From Aporrectodea caliginosa (taxonomy: Eukaryota > Annelida > Clitellata > Crassiclitellata > Lumbricidae), in assembly GCA_020284085.1 (NCBI GenBank), contig JACEVL010000427.1, positions 554,001 to 618,000 on the forward strand: DNA of 64,000 nt, in the 5' to 3' direction. Below the pieces are notes generated by a model. The model was given only the letters and a program-made list of their open reading frames with translations. It was not told where the DNA came from and ran no database searches. Position numbers and translations under genes: made by a program. Positions 42,901 to 55,246 of the stretch are shown in pieces (position 1 is the stretch's first letter; each line of letters opens with the position of its first letter).

Positions 42901-45900
42901 TTTCAGTTTTAATGAAAATGGGAGAAAAAATTTTGTTTACACTTCTGATTTCTCACATTTGATGAAATTCATTGTTTTAATGTGTATTTTCAGAATTTTG
43001 AACACAGAATATTTTTATTTTTTGTGATAGTAAAATAAATGAAAATATTTATTAAAAAAACCACACACAATCATTCGTAACTTTGTCAAGAAATAAGGTA
43101 GAACTAAACTTTTGGTGTCATTTTAAAGCAAAAAATGTGGTCTTTAAGAATATATGTAAAACACTCATATTCTAAAATTTCCGACATGCGACTCATTTTG
43201 ATCCCTTGGGTTACATATGTCAATAACAGGCAAAATCTCAAAGTCGAGCAGAAAAGGAGCCCTACAATTTAAGCTAATGCTGATAAAAAGTTAGGCCCCT
43301 ATTTCTGTATTATAGCCATTACATTTCTGAGTTATCGTGAAAAAATAGTCCAGCTCTTGAAACAATCATTAATCCCAATGATAGTAGAAACAATAATAAT
43401 AATAATAATAATAATATAATAATAATACTTATACTAAGGCAAGCTATGGTTGCATGAGGTACATGCAAGGCAGTGCACAGCAAACCTATGTTGAATAACA
43501 TATGGCAGGAGTATGTTCAATATGAACAGGGGTGAGGTATGTTCAATATGAACAGGGGTGAGGTATGTTCAATATGAACAGGAGGAGTGAGGTATGTTCA
43601 ATATGAACATAGGTGAGGTATGCTCAATATTAACAGAGATGAGGTATGGCTCAGCTCTAGCAAATTACCAGGGCAAGCACTTTAGGGAAACAATATCCAG
43701 TCTCAATATCCAGTGCCAAGATTATGGCTTAAATCAGATTCTAGTTGAATACAGGTAATGGTTCAGAACTATTTGATTCAACATCAGAACAGGTGATTAC
43801 TATAATACATGATCAAAATTACAAAACATCCATGTTGACTACAGGTATCCATCTCTTACAAAACCCATGACAAACTAGTCCACTCTAAGCTGAGTAATAT
43901 TTTTGGGCTGGGTAGTCATAGGGAAGCGAAGGCCACCTACCGGCAGTTCATCCTTAGCACTCCAGACGCTGGAGCACTGTCTCTGTTGCATCACCTGCTT
44001 CAATGTCAACAGTGGCGGCAGCGCTGCACAACCGGCCTTAATTCTGAAACAGACAATGTCAGATGATATATAATTAGACATTCATAAGCAGAAATCGCCT
44101 CAGACACTACATGTACGTTGGAGTCGACGGATCTTTGATTACAAGACTTACATTTGGTGTAATCTCTAGCTAGACATGGAGGTATGTTATGAAGGTCATT
44201 TCAACCGTCTTAGGATGGGCAAACGTCTAGTTATTATCATTATTATAAACATTTTTAACACGTGCAAGGTCATATAGAAATGCAAATCAGAGGCAGGTTA
44301 GTCAGTCACCAAGTGAAGAGCTGTTAAATATCCAAACTTTTGAAAGCCTATGAGAAGCAATGAGTTCTGAGGCATTTCTAAAAGGAAGAGAAGAGTATGA
44401 ACTTTGGACACACACTGTAAGTCGGTTCCAATCCTTTGGGCAGCAAAATGGAATGCACGACAGTGCTACATCGAGGGTCAACCAAAGACTGATACCTGAA
44501 AATCACAGACTGCATGGCACAAAGCAAGGAGAGAGTAGTGATTGAAGGTAGGCAGGAGTGCATGTTTGGAGGGTTTTACGAGTAAGACAAGCCAGTGAGA
44601 TGCCAAAGTAATGTTAAAGGGATGTTTAATAAATACTTTAGACACACAGAGGAGTACATACACAATGCTAAGCGGACTGTCGACAGAGAGACCGAGCAGG
44701 GTGCAGGCATCATGAATGAAAACATCGGCTATTTCAATCCATGCGATTGGATCGAAGAGATGAGCGTATGGCGAATTCTCGATTCCTTGCCTCAGGTACA
44801 ACAAAGAACCCATCAGGACCTGGATCTCTGTAAATCAGAAACAATGACATCAGAAACTAAAGAAACAAAACAAAGCTAATCTCAGTGTATTGTATTGTAT
44901 TTATAGATCTATATAGCACCTCTCACAGTGAACACCAATCAGAGGCGCTCCGAGTGCGAGAGACCCGAGCGAAAAGTATAAAATAATCGGAGTCAAACGC
45001 ACTGGCGTGAGTACATGACAAGTGCACCACACCTATAAATAAATAGGAGGTTACACAGCATTACCTCATTTCCTAGGTTCAAAACTGAATCAATCAAATC
45101 ATACAAGTGGTTCGCCTTTAGGAGTGGTCCTCATCAGCTGCACATGGGATTGAAGGAACCCTTAGCGAGGGGCACAAACACAGTAACAGTCAAGCAGACA
45201 AAGTGCATCACCCCTAGATGCACAAGATGCCATCATTCAGAATTTGGCATAAGAGGTAAAAGGGCTGTTGCACTTCATTCTCAATGAATTAATGAAATAT
45301 CAACTATCATTATCATCTCTGCAACCATTAAGCGCCAATATCTTATGACCAAGAATCAATCGATGGCACTGATCAATAGTGAGTGAAGAAAACTGAAACC
45401 CATATTTTTATCCACATTATAAAGCAAATGCTCTAACTCAGCAGTTTTCAAACGGTGGTACGCGTACCACCACTAAGGTGAGGTGTCGCTAAGTGGTACG
45501 CGCAAAAATTCGAAAAAATTTCTACGAGTCAATTCCATCTTTTTTATTAGCTATTCTGTGTAAACCATGCGCTTGTGTTTAATTTTATGAAGCTCCCTAA
45601 CATAGGCCAAATAATTAATTGCAAGGGGACTTCGTGCTCGCCTGTCATTTATGATCTGACCTTTGCTAGTGGTATGCCAACATTCGATTACTTTTACCTG
45701 GCGGTACAATAAAAATAAAGTTTGAAAATCGCTGCTCTAACCAATCTGCTACCATGTCCCACAAATGAAAGAATGAACAAATGAATGAACAAACAAATGA
45801 ACTGGCATATTTACCTTTGGCGTGTGTGATTGCAAATGGTGCAAAGTTCTTAGCATAAGCGATGGCTTCCATTTGGCTTTCAAATCCATTCCGAAGTAGA

Positions 45901-48900
45901 TTGATGAACGACAGACGATGCAGTTTGAACTCAAGTGAACTGTTCTGTGACCTCAACTGGTCTCGGTAACGATCCACCCAACTATAACAACAACAATAAA
46001 CATATTTCACTTATTAATTAAAACTCATACAATAATAATAATAATCATATTCTTTATTAATTCAAACCAACAAATGCAGTATGATTACAATTCAGTATGA
46101 ACAAATGATCGCAAGTTATTACAGGAGTAAAATTTAACTGTATACAGCAGCCGTGCAAGGCACCCATCACGTCCTACATCTCATTTTACCAACGCGCCAT
46201 CTCGCGAATGATAGGCTGAGTTGACATTTGGGAGAGTTGCGGGAAGCGACCTTGATTCCTACTGCTCTTCACGCCAGTGATGTTACCACTACTCTATGGA
46301 CCCCCTCCAATGTATGGAGTTCAAACTGCAGCCAGAAATTGTATAGCCCTACTTCAAGAGAAATTAGTCTGAGACAATTTCTGCTCTAGAAATAATGTTA
46401 AATGGAGTGGAGTGCATGATAGCCTAGCGTTCTGCAAGCAAACAAAAATAAAGTCAATTCCATTTTATACCCCCCAAAGTTGGCCAAGGGACTTGCAATT
46501 ATGTAAGTAATGGTTAAGGCAAAATAATGTTTTTAAGACCAAGTGTCGTCAATACAGTACAATACAATAATTATTGCATTTTGATACTGCCCTCCTTGCA
46601 CAGTTCAGAAGTGCACACACGACCATACGACAGAACATCAACAGCGCTGAGCAATTGCGAGTGAAGGACCCTACACAGTAATTAACGGCCTGAGTGCAGA
46701 CTCGAACCCGTACTCTCTGTGTTACAGGCCAAGCGCTCTAACCAATCGGCCGTTGTAGGTAACTAACGTAAGACGACATCAGAAAGGTCAAGTACCATTA
46801 AAATAAAATAACATTAACCACGGGTAACATTAAAATAAACGCAGGGCAAAGTCACTGTGCAGTATAGTACTGGAAAAGCGAGATAAACGTTTGGCCATTA
46901 TCATTCCTTTGATCACTTAGCTTATGCTAAAGAGTGACAATAGCAAAATCTAGCAAATACATCTCGTGCTACATACTCAAGTGCTGGTTTGAGATCGTGG
47001 ACCTTGAGGGCTTCAAGGATGTAGTGCAGTTCAAGGAAAGGCTCCCTCTGATAGATACCCAGCTCAAGACCCGACTCCTGAAAACAGAAAATGCAGATCA
47101 TGTCCTAAAGATTCAAAGACACAAAAAGCCCAAGAAACGCAGCAAACTTTGTATAACAGCTGAATTAGGTAAATCTTCCGGTCAAATTTCATCTGGCACT
47201 ATAATGTAAAGTACAAGTTGTACAGCCCAGCAACCTCAGGTGAGCAGAGAAAAGCCATCGATTGTAGTAGCACCTGTTGGATCATGAGGTGTAGAGATGG
47301 TTACTGTGTATGGACCTTGAGCAAGTCCTTCAATAACAAAGTTTGCTCAGCACTATCTAATGCTGAGTCATTAGATAGTGGCACTTGATAAATTCATATT
47401 AATAACAACAACAACAACAATAATAGTAAGGCCCAAACAGTAACTGAGAACAGCAAGGTAGCAGGCTAGAGTATGGGTATTACATTTGTAAAAGTCATAA
47501 TAAAAAAAACACTTATCAGGCTAGCATTTAAAGGGCAACAGAGTCAGAGAATTGGCTAAACACGCATTTAAATCAATTTTAATACATATTTGAGGAATTT
47601 AGGTGATCGAAAACGAAAAAAGGAACTAAATAATAAATTTGGCACCGGTCCTCCTGCAGTTGGAAAATTCCTGCCGGTCCGTTACACTGAAAAGTTTGGG
47701 AAGCACTGTCTTAAAATTAACACTGATGAATAACATAATTGCTGGTAGTAACCAATAAATAATAATTAATATTATAAACAATGAGCTTTAAACCAATCAG
47801 CCAAAATTAATAAGAAGCTAACACAATTGCTGGTAATAACCACACATAAAAATAATTAATAATTAAATAATTATTACAATAGTGAGCTTTAAACCAATCA
47901 GCCATCTTGCAGCAAATGGATACAAACTAAAGTTGAACTGATAAGAGAATTGTTGATCTCTGCTTACTTCGACGAGGGACTCGGCCAAATCGAGCATTCC
48001 CTGTCGCAGGAAATGCTCACAGATGACCTGGTTGACCTCGTTCTTGTTGTCCTCTCCGTCGAAAGCACCATCGACGCAGATGGAGTTGAAGTCACTCACA
48101 AAGTTCTACATTTAAAAATAGATATTCACTTAATGTCCATTGTTTACTCTCAACATTTGCCAACATAAAGATTGTCTAAAAATTATCCACACTGGACCCT
48201 TTCCTTCCCCTTGTTACCACAAAGAAACAGCTCAATCGACAAACCACAGATGGAGTTGAAGTCACTCACAAAGTTCTACTTCCTCAACACAGCCATGGAT
48301 TGTGGCCAGTGAATTATACGATCTCTTTGAGTCACAATGCTATGGATATTTACTATACATCACAGAGTTTCCCAATGTTATATGCATCAACGTATATTGG
48401 GTGGACACAGCATAAGAGATTCAAACTGAAGCCTAGCCGTTTGCGTGCCTGCAATGTTATTTGCCAAACATGACGTCACAGGCATGCAAACCTCTAGCCG
48501 ATAATAATCTAATCATCAACGTTTATTGGATGCATTATTTATATGAGGTCGTTGATTGGATGGACACAGAACCTATTATGTTAATGAGCTCTGTCTGACA
48601 TCGTGTTTGGCAGAAAGTTCAGTAGGCAGAAGCTTCACTTTGCAGTACAACTTTAACTGTGCTATGCTGTGTACACCCAATATACGTTGATGGTTATATG
48701 CGTACTAGACAATATAATCCCACCATTCCTGACTCAGTCAATCAGACTAAACGAAACTACTGGTCGAACTCACCTTGTCAATTGCCTTTCCGACTTTTGA
48801 AACGCCCCCGTGTAATTCCTTGTGTTCAAAACTGAGTTTCCCAATGTTATCCCTCACTTTTGTGATGCATTGATTCAGCAGAGCAATATGTGCTGCACTT

Positions 48901-50590
48901 AGCAGATCACCCTCCTGACAATCTGTTCACAAGCAAACATAAACATCCCTTACTGAATATACTCCTTAGAACACTGCTTCACAACCTAGGGGCCACAACA
49001 CCCAAGGGTTCTGTGAACCTGCTCTGGGGTGCCACGCGGCTGGATGGTAGAACATCAGAACCTAAAAGCGTTTTGTCAAAAAAACTTGAAAAACTGCTGA
49101 TTATCACTGCCGACAGAGGCTTCAATAACTATTTTTTAAAGCTTAAAGTAGTGTAGAAATAGTCACAAGTTCACAACACTGCGGTTGAATACAAGAAATG
49201 TTGCTCTTCATTAAAACAAAGACATGGAAAAATATAATGAAATTAAGTCCAGGTCCTGCTGATTGAATACTTTTAGTGATAGTGTCTTGCTCCCAAAAAT
49301 GTTGTGAAACAAATATCTAAATTAATAAAGTCATTTGTGTAATCTATACTTCTTACCACTTGTGTCAAATGCCAAAGTATCTGCATTTGGGTCATCCCTT
49401 CCTTCCTTCATTTATAAACCCCTCCCATAAGTTTCTGATGTAATTCATCTTCTAAAGAATATGCTGTCCACTTAAATACCAAAAATTACAGCAAGTTTAT
49501 AGTATCGGGTGCTGAAGGACATAGAGCGTAAGTTTACTGGCGTCGTGAGGGTCAGTGTTAGGGTTAGTGTTGTCATTAGAAAACCTGGTAGCATCCAAGC
49601 AGCATGCCCAAAGATACTGTATAATCCTTCAGCCCACGATACTACAAGTTTGTCCAAATAACTTTTCAAAGAACAATAATTGGCTTTTATATTGCAATGG
49701 AAATATTTCCCAGCAGGTCTAATTGTGGGCTTCATTGTAGTCCAGTCTGCTATCGTTAGAAACCATGGACACTGAAACTTTTAGCTTGATGCAGACAAGA
49801 TTCTTTCTCAAATCAATCTATCGCATTCAGGTCCCTTCCTCTCTGCTTGGGCACGTTATATTCACGCCGTAATGTTGTCGGCAAACTTATAGTATCGTGG
49901 GCTGAAGGATTATACAGTATCTTTGGGCATGCTGCGCAGATGCTGGACGGTACCAGCTTTTCTAATGACGATACTAACCCTAACCTTAACCGACCCTCAC
50001 GACGCCTAACCTGACCCTAACAGACACTCACGACGCCAGTAAACTATATCCTTCAGCCCCGATACTATAAGCTTGCCATCTTGTCTTGCAACAAATCTAC
50101 ATGCATTTTAAGAATTTTATCTATGTAGTACCAAGCAACTAATCTAATATTAACTTGGTGATTTGTTCCAGGATTTAAATAAACGTTTCTTCACATCACA
50201 TACTAAACAAAGAAAACTTCACTGGACACCACAAACAAAATATTTGGCAGGCGTAATTTCTTCTGTTTCCATTCATATGTGTGTGAAATAATAATTCGAT
50301 GGTGGCCAAGTTCTTTCAGACTTCTCTCCCAAAATCTCATGAAATTCTTTACTTACTTACTAGCACCAGCTGTGCGCAGATCTGTAAACAAAGCGTCATC
50401 GGCAAAAATTTCCTTATAAGAAAAGAAAAAAACAAAGGGGATGTTTACTTTGTCTGAGCTCTATTTTGATTCCTTCGACGTGTGTGATCAGTTCCTGAAG
50501 GCTGTTCGATGTGTGTTTGTCGATGTAGTTGAATTTCGACAGAATTCTCTCAACTTCCCGATCGACGGCACTCACACACGAAGACTCCAT
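39925..50590 (-). CDS. RMND5A: RMND5A/B ortholog, RING subunit of the CTLH (GID) E3 ligase (9 exons, complete)
   Basis: Minus-strand exons in order: 50590-50449, 48922-48774, 48105-47968, 47077-46977, 45981-45815, 44827-44662, 44043-43941, 42734-42580, 39988-39925. They encode 394 aa; human RMND5A has 391. All junctions are GT-AG in phase. The start is [17 protein letters not shown] rather than the ATG eight codons upstream, because it aligns with the family N terminus. A LisH motif ([18 protein letters not shown]) is at about 118-143, CTLH/CRA about 150-300 ([34 protein letters not shown]), and a degenerate Gid-type RING at 339-380: CPIL (C339), LVCGH (C357, H359), KCPYC (C377, C380). With MAEA, RMND5 forms the catalytic RING pair of the complex. 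The acceptor at 48922 was chosen over a closer AG at 48915, because only it gives a stop-free phase-1 join. Confidence 0.96.
41382..41810. mobile_element. MITE with TA target and GTGTTTCCGGTAAC ends
   Basis: In RMND5 intron 8. About 34-base inverted ends: left AGGCAAAAA...GTGTGTTTCCGGTAAC, right (inverted) GGGCAAAAA...TTGTGTTTCCGGTAAC. TA lies on both sides (41380-41381, 41811-41812). The interior is AT-rich with long A and T runs. A TA target suggests a Tc1/mariner-like or similar superfamily; which one is not clear. Confidence 0.68.
43511..43643 (+). repeat. Five 26-bp tandem repeats with a palindromic core
   Basis: Units start at 43511, 43537, 43563 (29 bp), 43592 and 43618. Each is GTATGTTCAATATGAACAGG plus GGTGAG or a variant. 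The core TGTTCAATATGAACA is an everted pair of TGAACA. The array lies in RMND5 intron 7. Confidence 0.92.
45439..45734. mobile_element. hAT-like MITE with an 18-bp palindrome
   Basis: Ends CAGCAGTTTTCAAAC and, inverted, CAGCGATTTTCAAAC; flanked by CTCTAACT (45431-45438) and CTCTAACC (45735-45742). A perfect palindrome GGTGGTACGCGTACCACC lies at 45454-45471. In RMND5 intron 5. Confidence 0.85.
46030..46312 (-). mobile_element. SINE family C, inverted
   Basis: Complement of 30829-31093: CATATTCTTTATTAATTCAA, ACAGCAGCCGTGCAAGGCAC, CGCGCCATCTCGCGAATGAT and GTGATGTTACCACTACTCTA. In RMND5 intron 4. Confidence 0.8.
46552..46762 (-). mobile_element. tRNA-derived SINE, family B, inverted
   Basis: Complement of the family B unit: tail ACAGTACAATACAATAATT, GTTCAGAAGTGCACACACGA, GACTCGAACCCGTACTCTCT and GCTCTAACCAATCGGCCGTT. 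Confidence 0.8.
48247..48279 (-). repeat. 33-bp exact duplication of the RMND5 exon 3 start and splice acceptor
   Basis: Identical to 48077-48109, which covers the last intron bases (including the AG) and the first codons of exon 3 (NFVSDFNSI). The copy lies 170 bp away inside intron 2 on the 5' side, so a duplicate acceptor is present. Confidence 0.85.
48385..48692. mobile_element. hAT-like MITE with 30-bp inverted ends
   Basis: Terminal repeats CATCAACGTATATTGGGTG plus (G/T)ACACAGCATA differ at one base. Exact 8-bp duplications GTTATATG lie at 48377-48384 and 48693-48700. Internal partial copies of the end (ATCAACGTTTATTGGATG) occur near 48519. In RMND5 intron 2. Confidence 0.9.
49488..49660 (+). 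mobile_element. Foldback-type MITE, copy 1
   Basis: Inverted ends around TATAGTATCG(TG)GGCTGAAGGA: left TTTATAGTATCGGGTGCTGA, right CTTCAGCCCACGATACTACA. The interior carries GGCGTCGTGAGGGTCAGTG and a telomere-like GTTAGGGTTAG. Copy 2 is inverted relative to it, 220 bp away, in the same RMND5 intron. Confidence 0.8.
49880..50080 (-). mobile_element. Foldback-type MITE, copy 2 (inverted)
   Basis: Ends CTTATAGTATCGTGGGCTGA and CTTCAGCCCCGATACTATAA. The interior has ACTAACCCTAACCTTAACC and repeated CTCACGACGCC, the complement of copy 1 with an extra internal unit. In RMND5 intron 1. Confidence 0.8.
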
Positions 50591-50861
50591 CTTTACTTTA
50601 GCAATGATCACCAACGAACGACCAATCCAGTTCCGCAGTCAATCACTCTGCGACATCTCATTCGCCGAAAATAGTTTCTACGCTTCTAGACAACGCTGGT
50701 TCCCTATCGATCAATCAATCAATCAATCAAATCAATGAACCAATCAATAAATTATTTCTGTAACCATCAGAAGAGGAAGAACAAATTAAACAATAAGGCA
50801 ACGGTTTGACATCAATCATTTATTTCTGTAACCATCAGTCATTTGGTAAATTGTCCTGCGG
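50591..50861. promoter_or_regulatory. Upstream region of RMND5
   Basis: Immediately 5' of the RMND5 start codon on the minus strand. No TATA box or other decisive element is visible; it includes (AATC)n near 50709-50730 and a duplicated CATTTATTTCTGTAACCATCAG at about 50750 and 50817. Confidence 0.3.
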
Positions 50862-51119
50862 GTGAGTACTTCTAAGGCCCAGTCCAGAAGTTTCGATATT
50901 GTGGATCCTAATAGCCTATACTACCTGGAACCGATTGCCTCAGTCCCTCCGGACCGACCTTTTTCGATTTCTGTTGACCAGTTCCGCAAGCGTATGAAAA
51001 CCTGTCTCTTTACCAATGAAGACACTGCATGGTCCGGGTCGGGATCGAGCGCCTCTGATTCTGAGTGGCGCTTACGATTACACGGAGGCCCAGAAGGGAT
51101 CATGAATCCCGTTAAATAG
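50862..51119 (+). mobile_element. Possible LINE C-terminal remnant
   Basis: An open frame of 85 codons reads PFSISVDQFRKRMKTCLFTN in the middle. V-x-x-F-(K/R)-x-x-(L/M)-K-T-x-L-F is the usual end of CR1/L2-like reverse transcriptases. The rest is not recognisable. It could instead be an unrelated coding exon. Confidence 0.4.
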
Positions 51120-53639
51120 GGACATCTATGATAGGCCTACATAAAAAAAAAATACAGATAGGAAAAGAACGACAGCCAATCGATACTTATAGATTGGAGT
51201 AAGCCTTGGGCACAAAATCGAACAAACTAAAAAGAAACATATTAAGACGGGTCCATAAAATCACATTAACAAAAGAGTATAATTATATAGGCCTATACAA
51301 TATTAACTAAAATAGCAATACAGACAAAATCATCTGTCGTGTTCTAAAAAAGATTAAGTGAAAGACTAGCTCCTTAAGAGTATTAATAGGTATGGTGCTA
51401 GCGTCAACTTAACGACTTCGTTTTCTTAACCAGTCCTCCCTCTTGCCGTCTCATCTTTCCACCGACAGTGTACGGTTAACGTACGGTACTCATCATAGCC
51501 GAGTTGGCTATAGAGACAGTGAAAAGCCGGCATCTGTCTGTTCGTCGGTACTTTGAAAGTTGAAACCCGAGGCATGTCCTCCATATAGGCTGTTCTTCTT
51601 CCAAGGCCTTTGGTCCATTCCATAAGACTTAGGCAAACAGCCGATCAATGTATCTAGCCTACGTTGAACGTCTGAGGGTAAACTCAAGGATTATCTTATT
51701 TCTGACGACGGTATTATGCTTCCCTGAAGCCTTGAGTACATATGGAGTTTATTTTCGCTGGACTCTGTAGAAATCGTGATGAGCTCGTGCTGTGCAAGAT
51801 CAACAGATTTGGTCGTTTTTGTGCATTTTCATTATCACCATCGCCATCTAGCGAATACAATTAGATCAACCTAATAATAATGCCTGCTGTCGGTATCTGG
51901 CAGGCAATGGGCTGACTTGTGGACATTTTATGAAACTGTTCTGCCACCTAGCGAATGTAAAGAAATATTTCTCACACATGTTTATAATATTCTAAGTTAT
52001 TAAACACCAGTAGGCCAGAGTCAAAAGAATCAGTCGGGAACGATAATGAATAAAGGACAGGTGTATTTTACCATCCAGAAGAAATTTAAAAACTGGTAGT
52101 TTTCATCATATATCTTTTATATTATATAGCGCTATGCCTTTTATTCAATTGAGTTGAAAGGTGTGTACGTGACTACGTGCTGTGCTAGGGTGCACGAGAC
52201 ATTATGTAGGTGTACAGCTTGAACCATCGACCTATATTGAGATAGGTCGATGGCTTGAACCAATGTGGCTTAAGCCTTAAGGGACTATTCAACGTTTGTT
52301 CCGAGCATGCTCTGAGACTGAGTGTGTATGCAAGCTAACTTTTATGACGCAAAGAAGTAGACTCTGGTAGAGCATCATGGCATCTATAGATATTATAATA
52401 ATAGTGTATAATAGAGCATCTAACGCAACATAATGCATATCAACGAGTAAATTATGTAAAAGGTCTGCATAGATCCACAATCCATGAGAATTGCTAACAC
52501 GTTAGTTTTTGTAGGCCCTAAGTTTAATTGAATTTTCTCAGTGATGAGTAGGCCTATGTTGAAGATAGATTTCTATTTTCAAAATAGAAAATACAATTTC
52601 ATTTTGTAGTTTAAAAATACTTTTGACAAATAGTTTGTAAAAGTATCTTTCAAAATAGTTTTTAAAAGTATTTTGGAGAATTCAAAATACTTTTCCAAAA
52701 TACTTTTGTAAAGTAGCCTACATCTCAGAAATAAACTTACAAACCTTTTGCCAAAATTAGTATTTTAATGTTAAAAGGCTTAATTAAGACCAACGACTAG
52801 GATGTGACATTTCGAAAAGTAGGCCTACGTACAGTAATCTTCAGGTCACACCAACTACGTGTGAGTTTGCTGTTTCAGGATATAGCCTACATTAAGCCCT
52901 ACATTAGAGTTCTGTGCTATGTCCTCTTTTGTTTACATTATGGACCATACCACCAGGAACGTTGCTGGATGATTATTCGCTGGGATTTAATATATATGAT
53001 AGTACTCAAATCTACATTTCATTTGACAGTCTGTCATCATTGCCATATGTGACTCATCTGCGCAGCTGTTGTCTGGTATCTTTGATGAGCTAGTTTTGGA
53101 TGGCAGCCAATAATATCTCCTCTTTCACCCATCGAAGACTGAATTTCTCCTACTGGGCAACTCCACAGTAACGTACAAAATTTGATCGGCTTTAGTCATT
53201 GAAACTGCATGGGTGACTCATGGCCATGCAGTGAGACACATGGTACCATATGTCTCTCACTGGCCATGTAAACAGTATTTGTAAGCCATGGTGAACGAGC
53301 TTTTTATTTTGCTGGACGTATACTTTCTGGAACTCTTTCCCTGTGTCTGTGCACTCTACTCAGTCGCTTGTGTTATTCGTTGTCAACTTAAAACTTCTTC
53401 TTTTAAATTTACTTCTTTTGAATTGCTTATTCATTACAGGTTGTCTTTCTGTTTTAGAGAACTTATCTTTTGGGTATTGACCTGATTACGGTTTGGTCTT
53501 GGTGTGCTGTCGATTGATGCCTTAGACACCGGCGCAATAGAAGTTACTAATTACAATTATAATTTTATCAATGCTTCATGTCATTAGAAACTATAGATCG
53601 CTGTCAAGTACACTAATGTAATGTAAATGTACACACTAG

Positions 53640-53850
53640 CAGGTAGCGATAACAGCACAAAATGTTGATTTTTCAGAAGTATTTTGAAAAACTATTTTCA
53701 ATAGTATTTTCAAAATACTATTTTATTTTGTATTTTCAAAATACTGTTGAAAGTATTTTCTAAAAGTATTTTCTAAATACTTTTGAAAAGTATTTTATTT
53801 TGTATTTTCAAAATACTTTTGAAAAGTATTTTGCCCATCACTTAATTTAC
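53640..53850. mobile_element. Self-complementary ATACTTTTGAAAAGTAT element
   Basis: Repeated palindromic blocks ATACTTTTGAAAAGTAT and TATTTTCAAAATA fill the element. The right end, GTATTTTGCCCATCACT, has the inverted form AGTGATGGGC, common at ends of hAT-like MITEs. A related block lies at 52570-52705. The left end and target duplication are not clear. Confidence 0.55.
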
Positions 53851-55246
53851 TGTAGTCTGTTTATAGAAAATAATAATAAAATAATAATAATGCATGTCGT
53901 TAATCAGTATAGGCCTAATACCGGCAAGTATAGACCTTTAAATAAGCGTGGGGTGAGACAAGAGTCATGCGAAAAGTACACTTTGGTCAAATTAAGTTCA
54001 ACAGTTGTGTCGAGTAACATATAGGCTGGAATGTGGCAGATAGATATAGGCCTAGGCCTACCTATTGTATAGGCTATTGTCTGCAAGGACCTACGTCTGC
54101 ATTCATGTTATATTGTCGGACCTAAACATTCCTGTTTTCGCAATGATGGCGACGTTTACGTCTGAAAACTACAATTAAAGGCCTTTGACGTCTAAGAGAC
54201 TTGTTTTGATAGCTGCATAGGCGTTCTGCTCCTACACTCAATTAATATGACTGCTTTTGTCGCATCATTGTGTCTGCCAAACGGTGTATTTGCCAATGGT
54301 GTAGTATTATAGTAGGCCTATAGGCCCACACGTGGATGTATTATAGTTACAATTAAGTAGCCTATACGTGTTTATATGTTTACGTCGCCATATTGATTGA
54401 CGTAGACTATTTCCTACAGAATGTTATTGACACTGTGCACCGGAAGATGAGGACATCTGTCGGATTCACGCGTTCAAAGCGAGGAGGGCGCCCAGGGTTG
54501 GCCTCTGGGTTGGACCATATTATTATGTCCACGAAGACATACGTATGATGGAAAATTTCTAATGATTACTATATATAGGCTATATTACGGATATATTAAC
54601 TGACTCCGCTGCTACTTCAGCATAATTGAACGTAATTAAATTATTAGGTCATACGCACGCTGGGTACACAAAAGTTCCGGACCAATAGCTTCAGAACGAG
54701 TTTAAGATTATATGGATTATAGTAAACAGGCCTAGCTATTTGGGGCGCTAGTACTTCGAGTGTAAGCTGTCCTTAAAACTTTTAAAGATCATGTGCGCTA
54801 TATAAATTCCGATTGATTGACTCTAGGAATGGCACCAGCGATGTAGAACAACATAGGCCTCTGTAGATATTCCTGGGATAATCAGATATTTTGTTGTAAC
54901 CAGGGCATTATATCCATACAAGTAATCAGTGCAGGTAGCTATTTGTACCCCAAATAAATTATTCTCGGCAGGGCAAAAATTCTAGGCAGCCGTGTGGCAT
55001 GGCAACGACTAGGGCAAATCAGGGACGTAGCCAAGAAAAGAACTCGATGGGGTTTTACGTTTTCGGGGTGGGGGTGTTTTCATTGAAAATTGTGTTTCTC
55101 TACATTTTTAGTTTTATATAACAGTAATGCATTTATTTGGGGGGGGGTTGAACCAGTAAAACCACCCCCTAAATAGGCCTACGTCCATGGGGCACACAAA
55201 GGCTTTTTTTAGCAGGCATTGCCCTGGCTTGCCGTGCTGTTCGTAG

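Noticed and set aside
43511..43643. CRISPR array
   Set aside because: The repeat units abut without unique spacers and the genome is eukaryotic; it is a minisatellite.
47640..47715. Complete hAT element near a GTTTGGGAAGCACTG end
   Set aside because: Only one end is visible; no matching left end or target duplication was found.
48972..49160. Complete hAT element beginning CACTGCTTCACAACC
   Set aside because: The left end is suggestive but the right end and target duplication are not convincing.
50588..50614. Upstream ATG for RMND5 (MVIIAKVK before MESSC)
   Set aside because: The family N terminus starts at the second methionine; the first would add eight residues without counterpart.
51426..51623. 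Minus-strand frame MEWTKGLGRRTAYMEDMPRV continuing to 65 aa
   Set aside because: Another frame is open over the same stretch, there are no splice signals and no recognisable domain; too weak to annotate.
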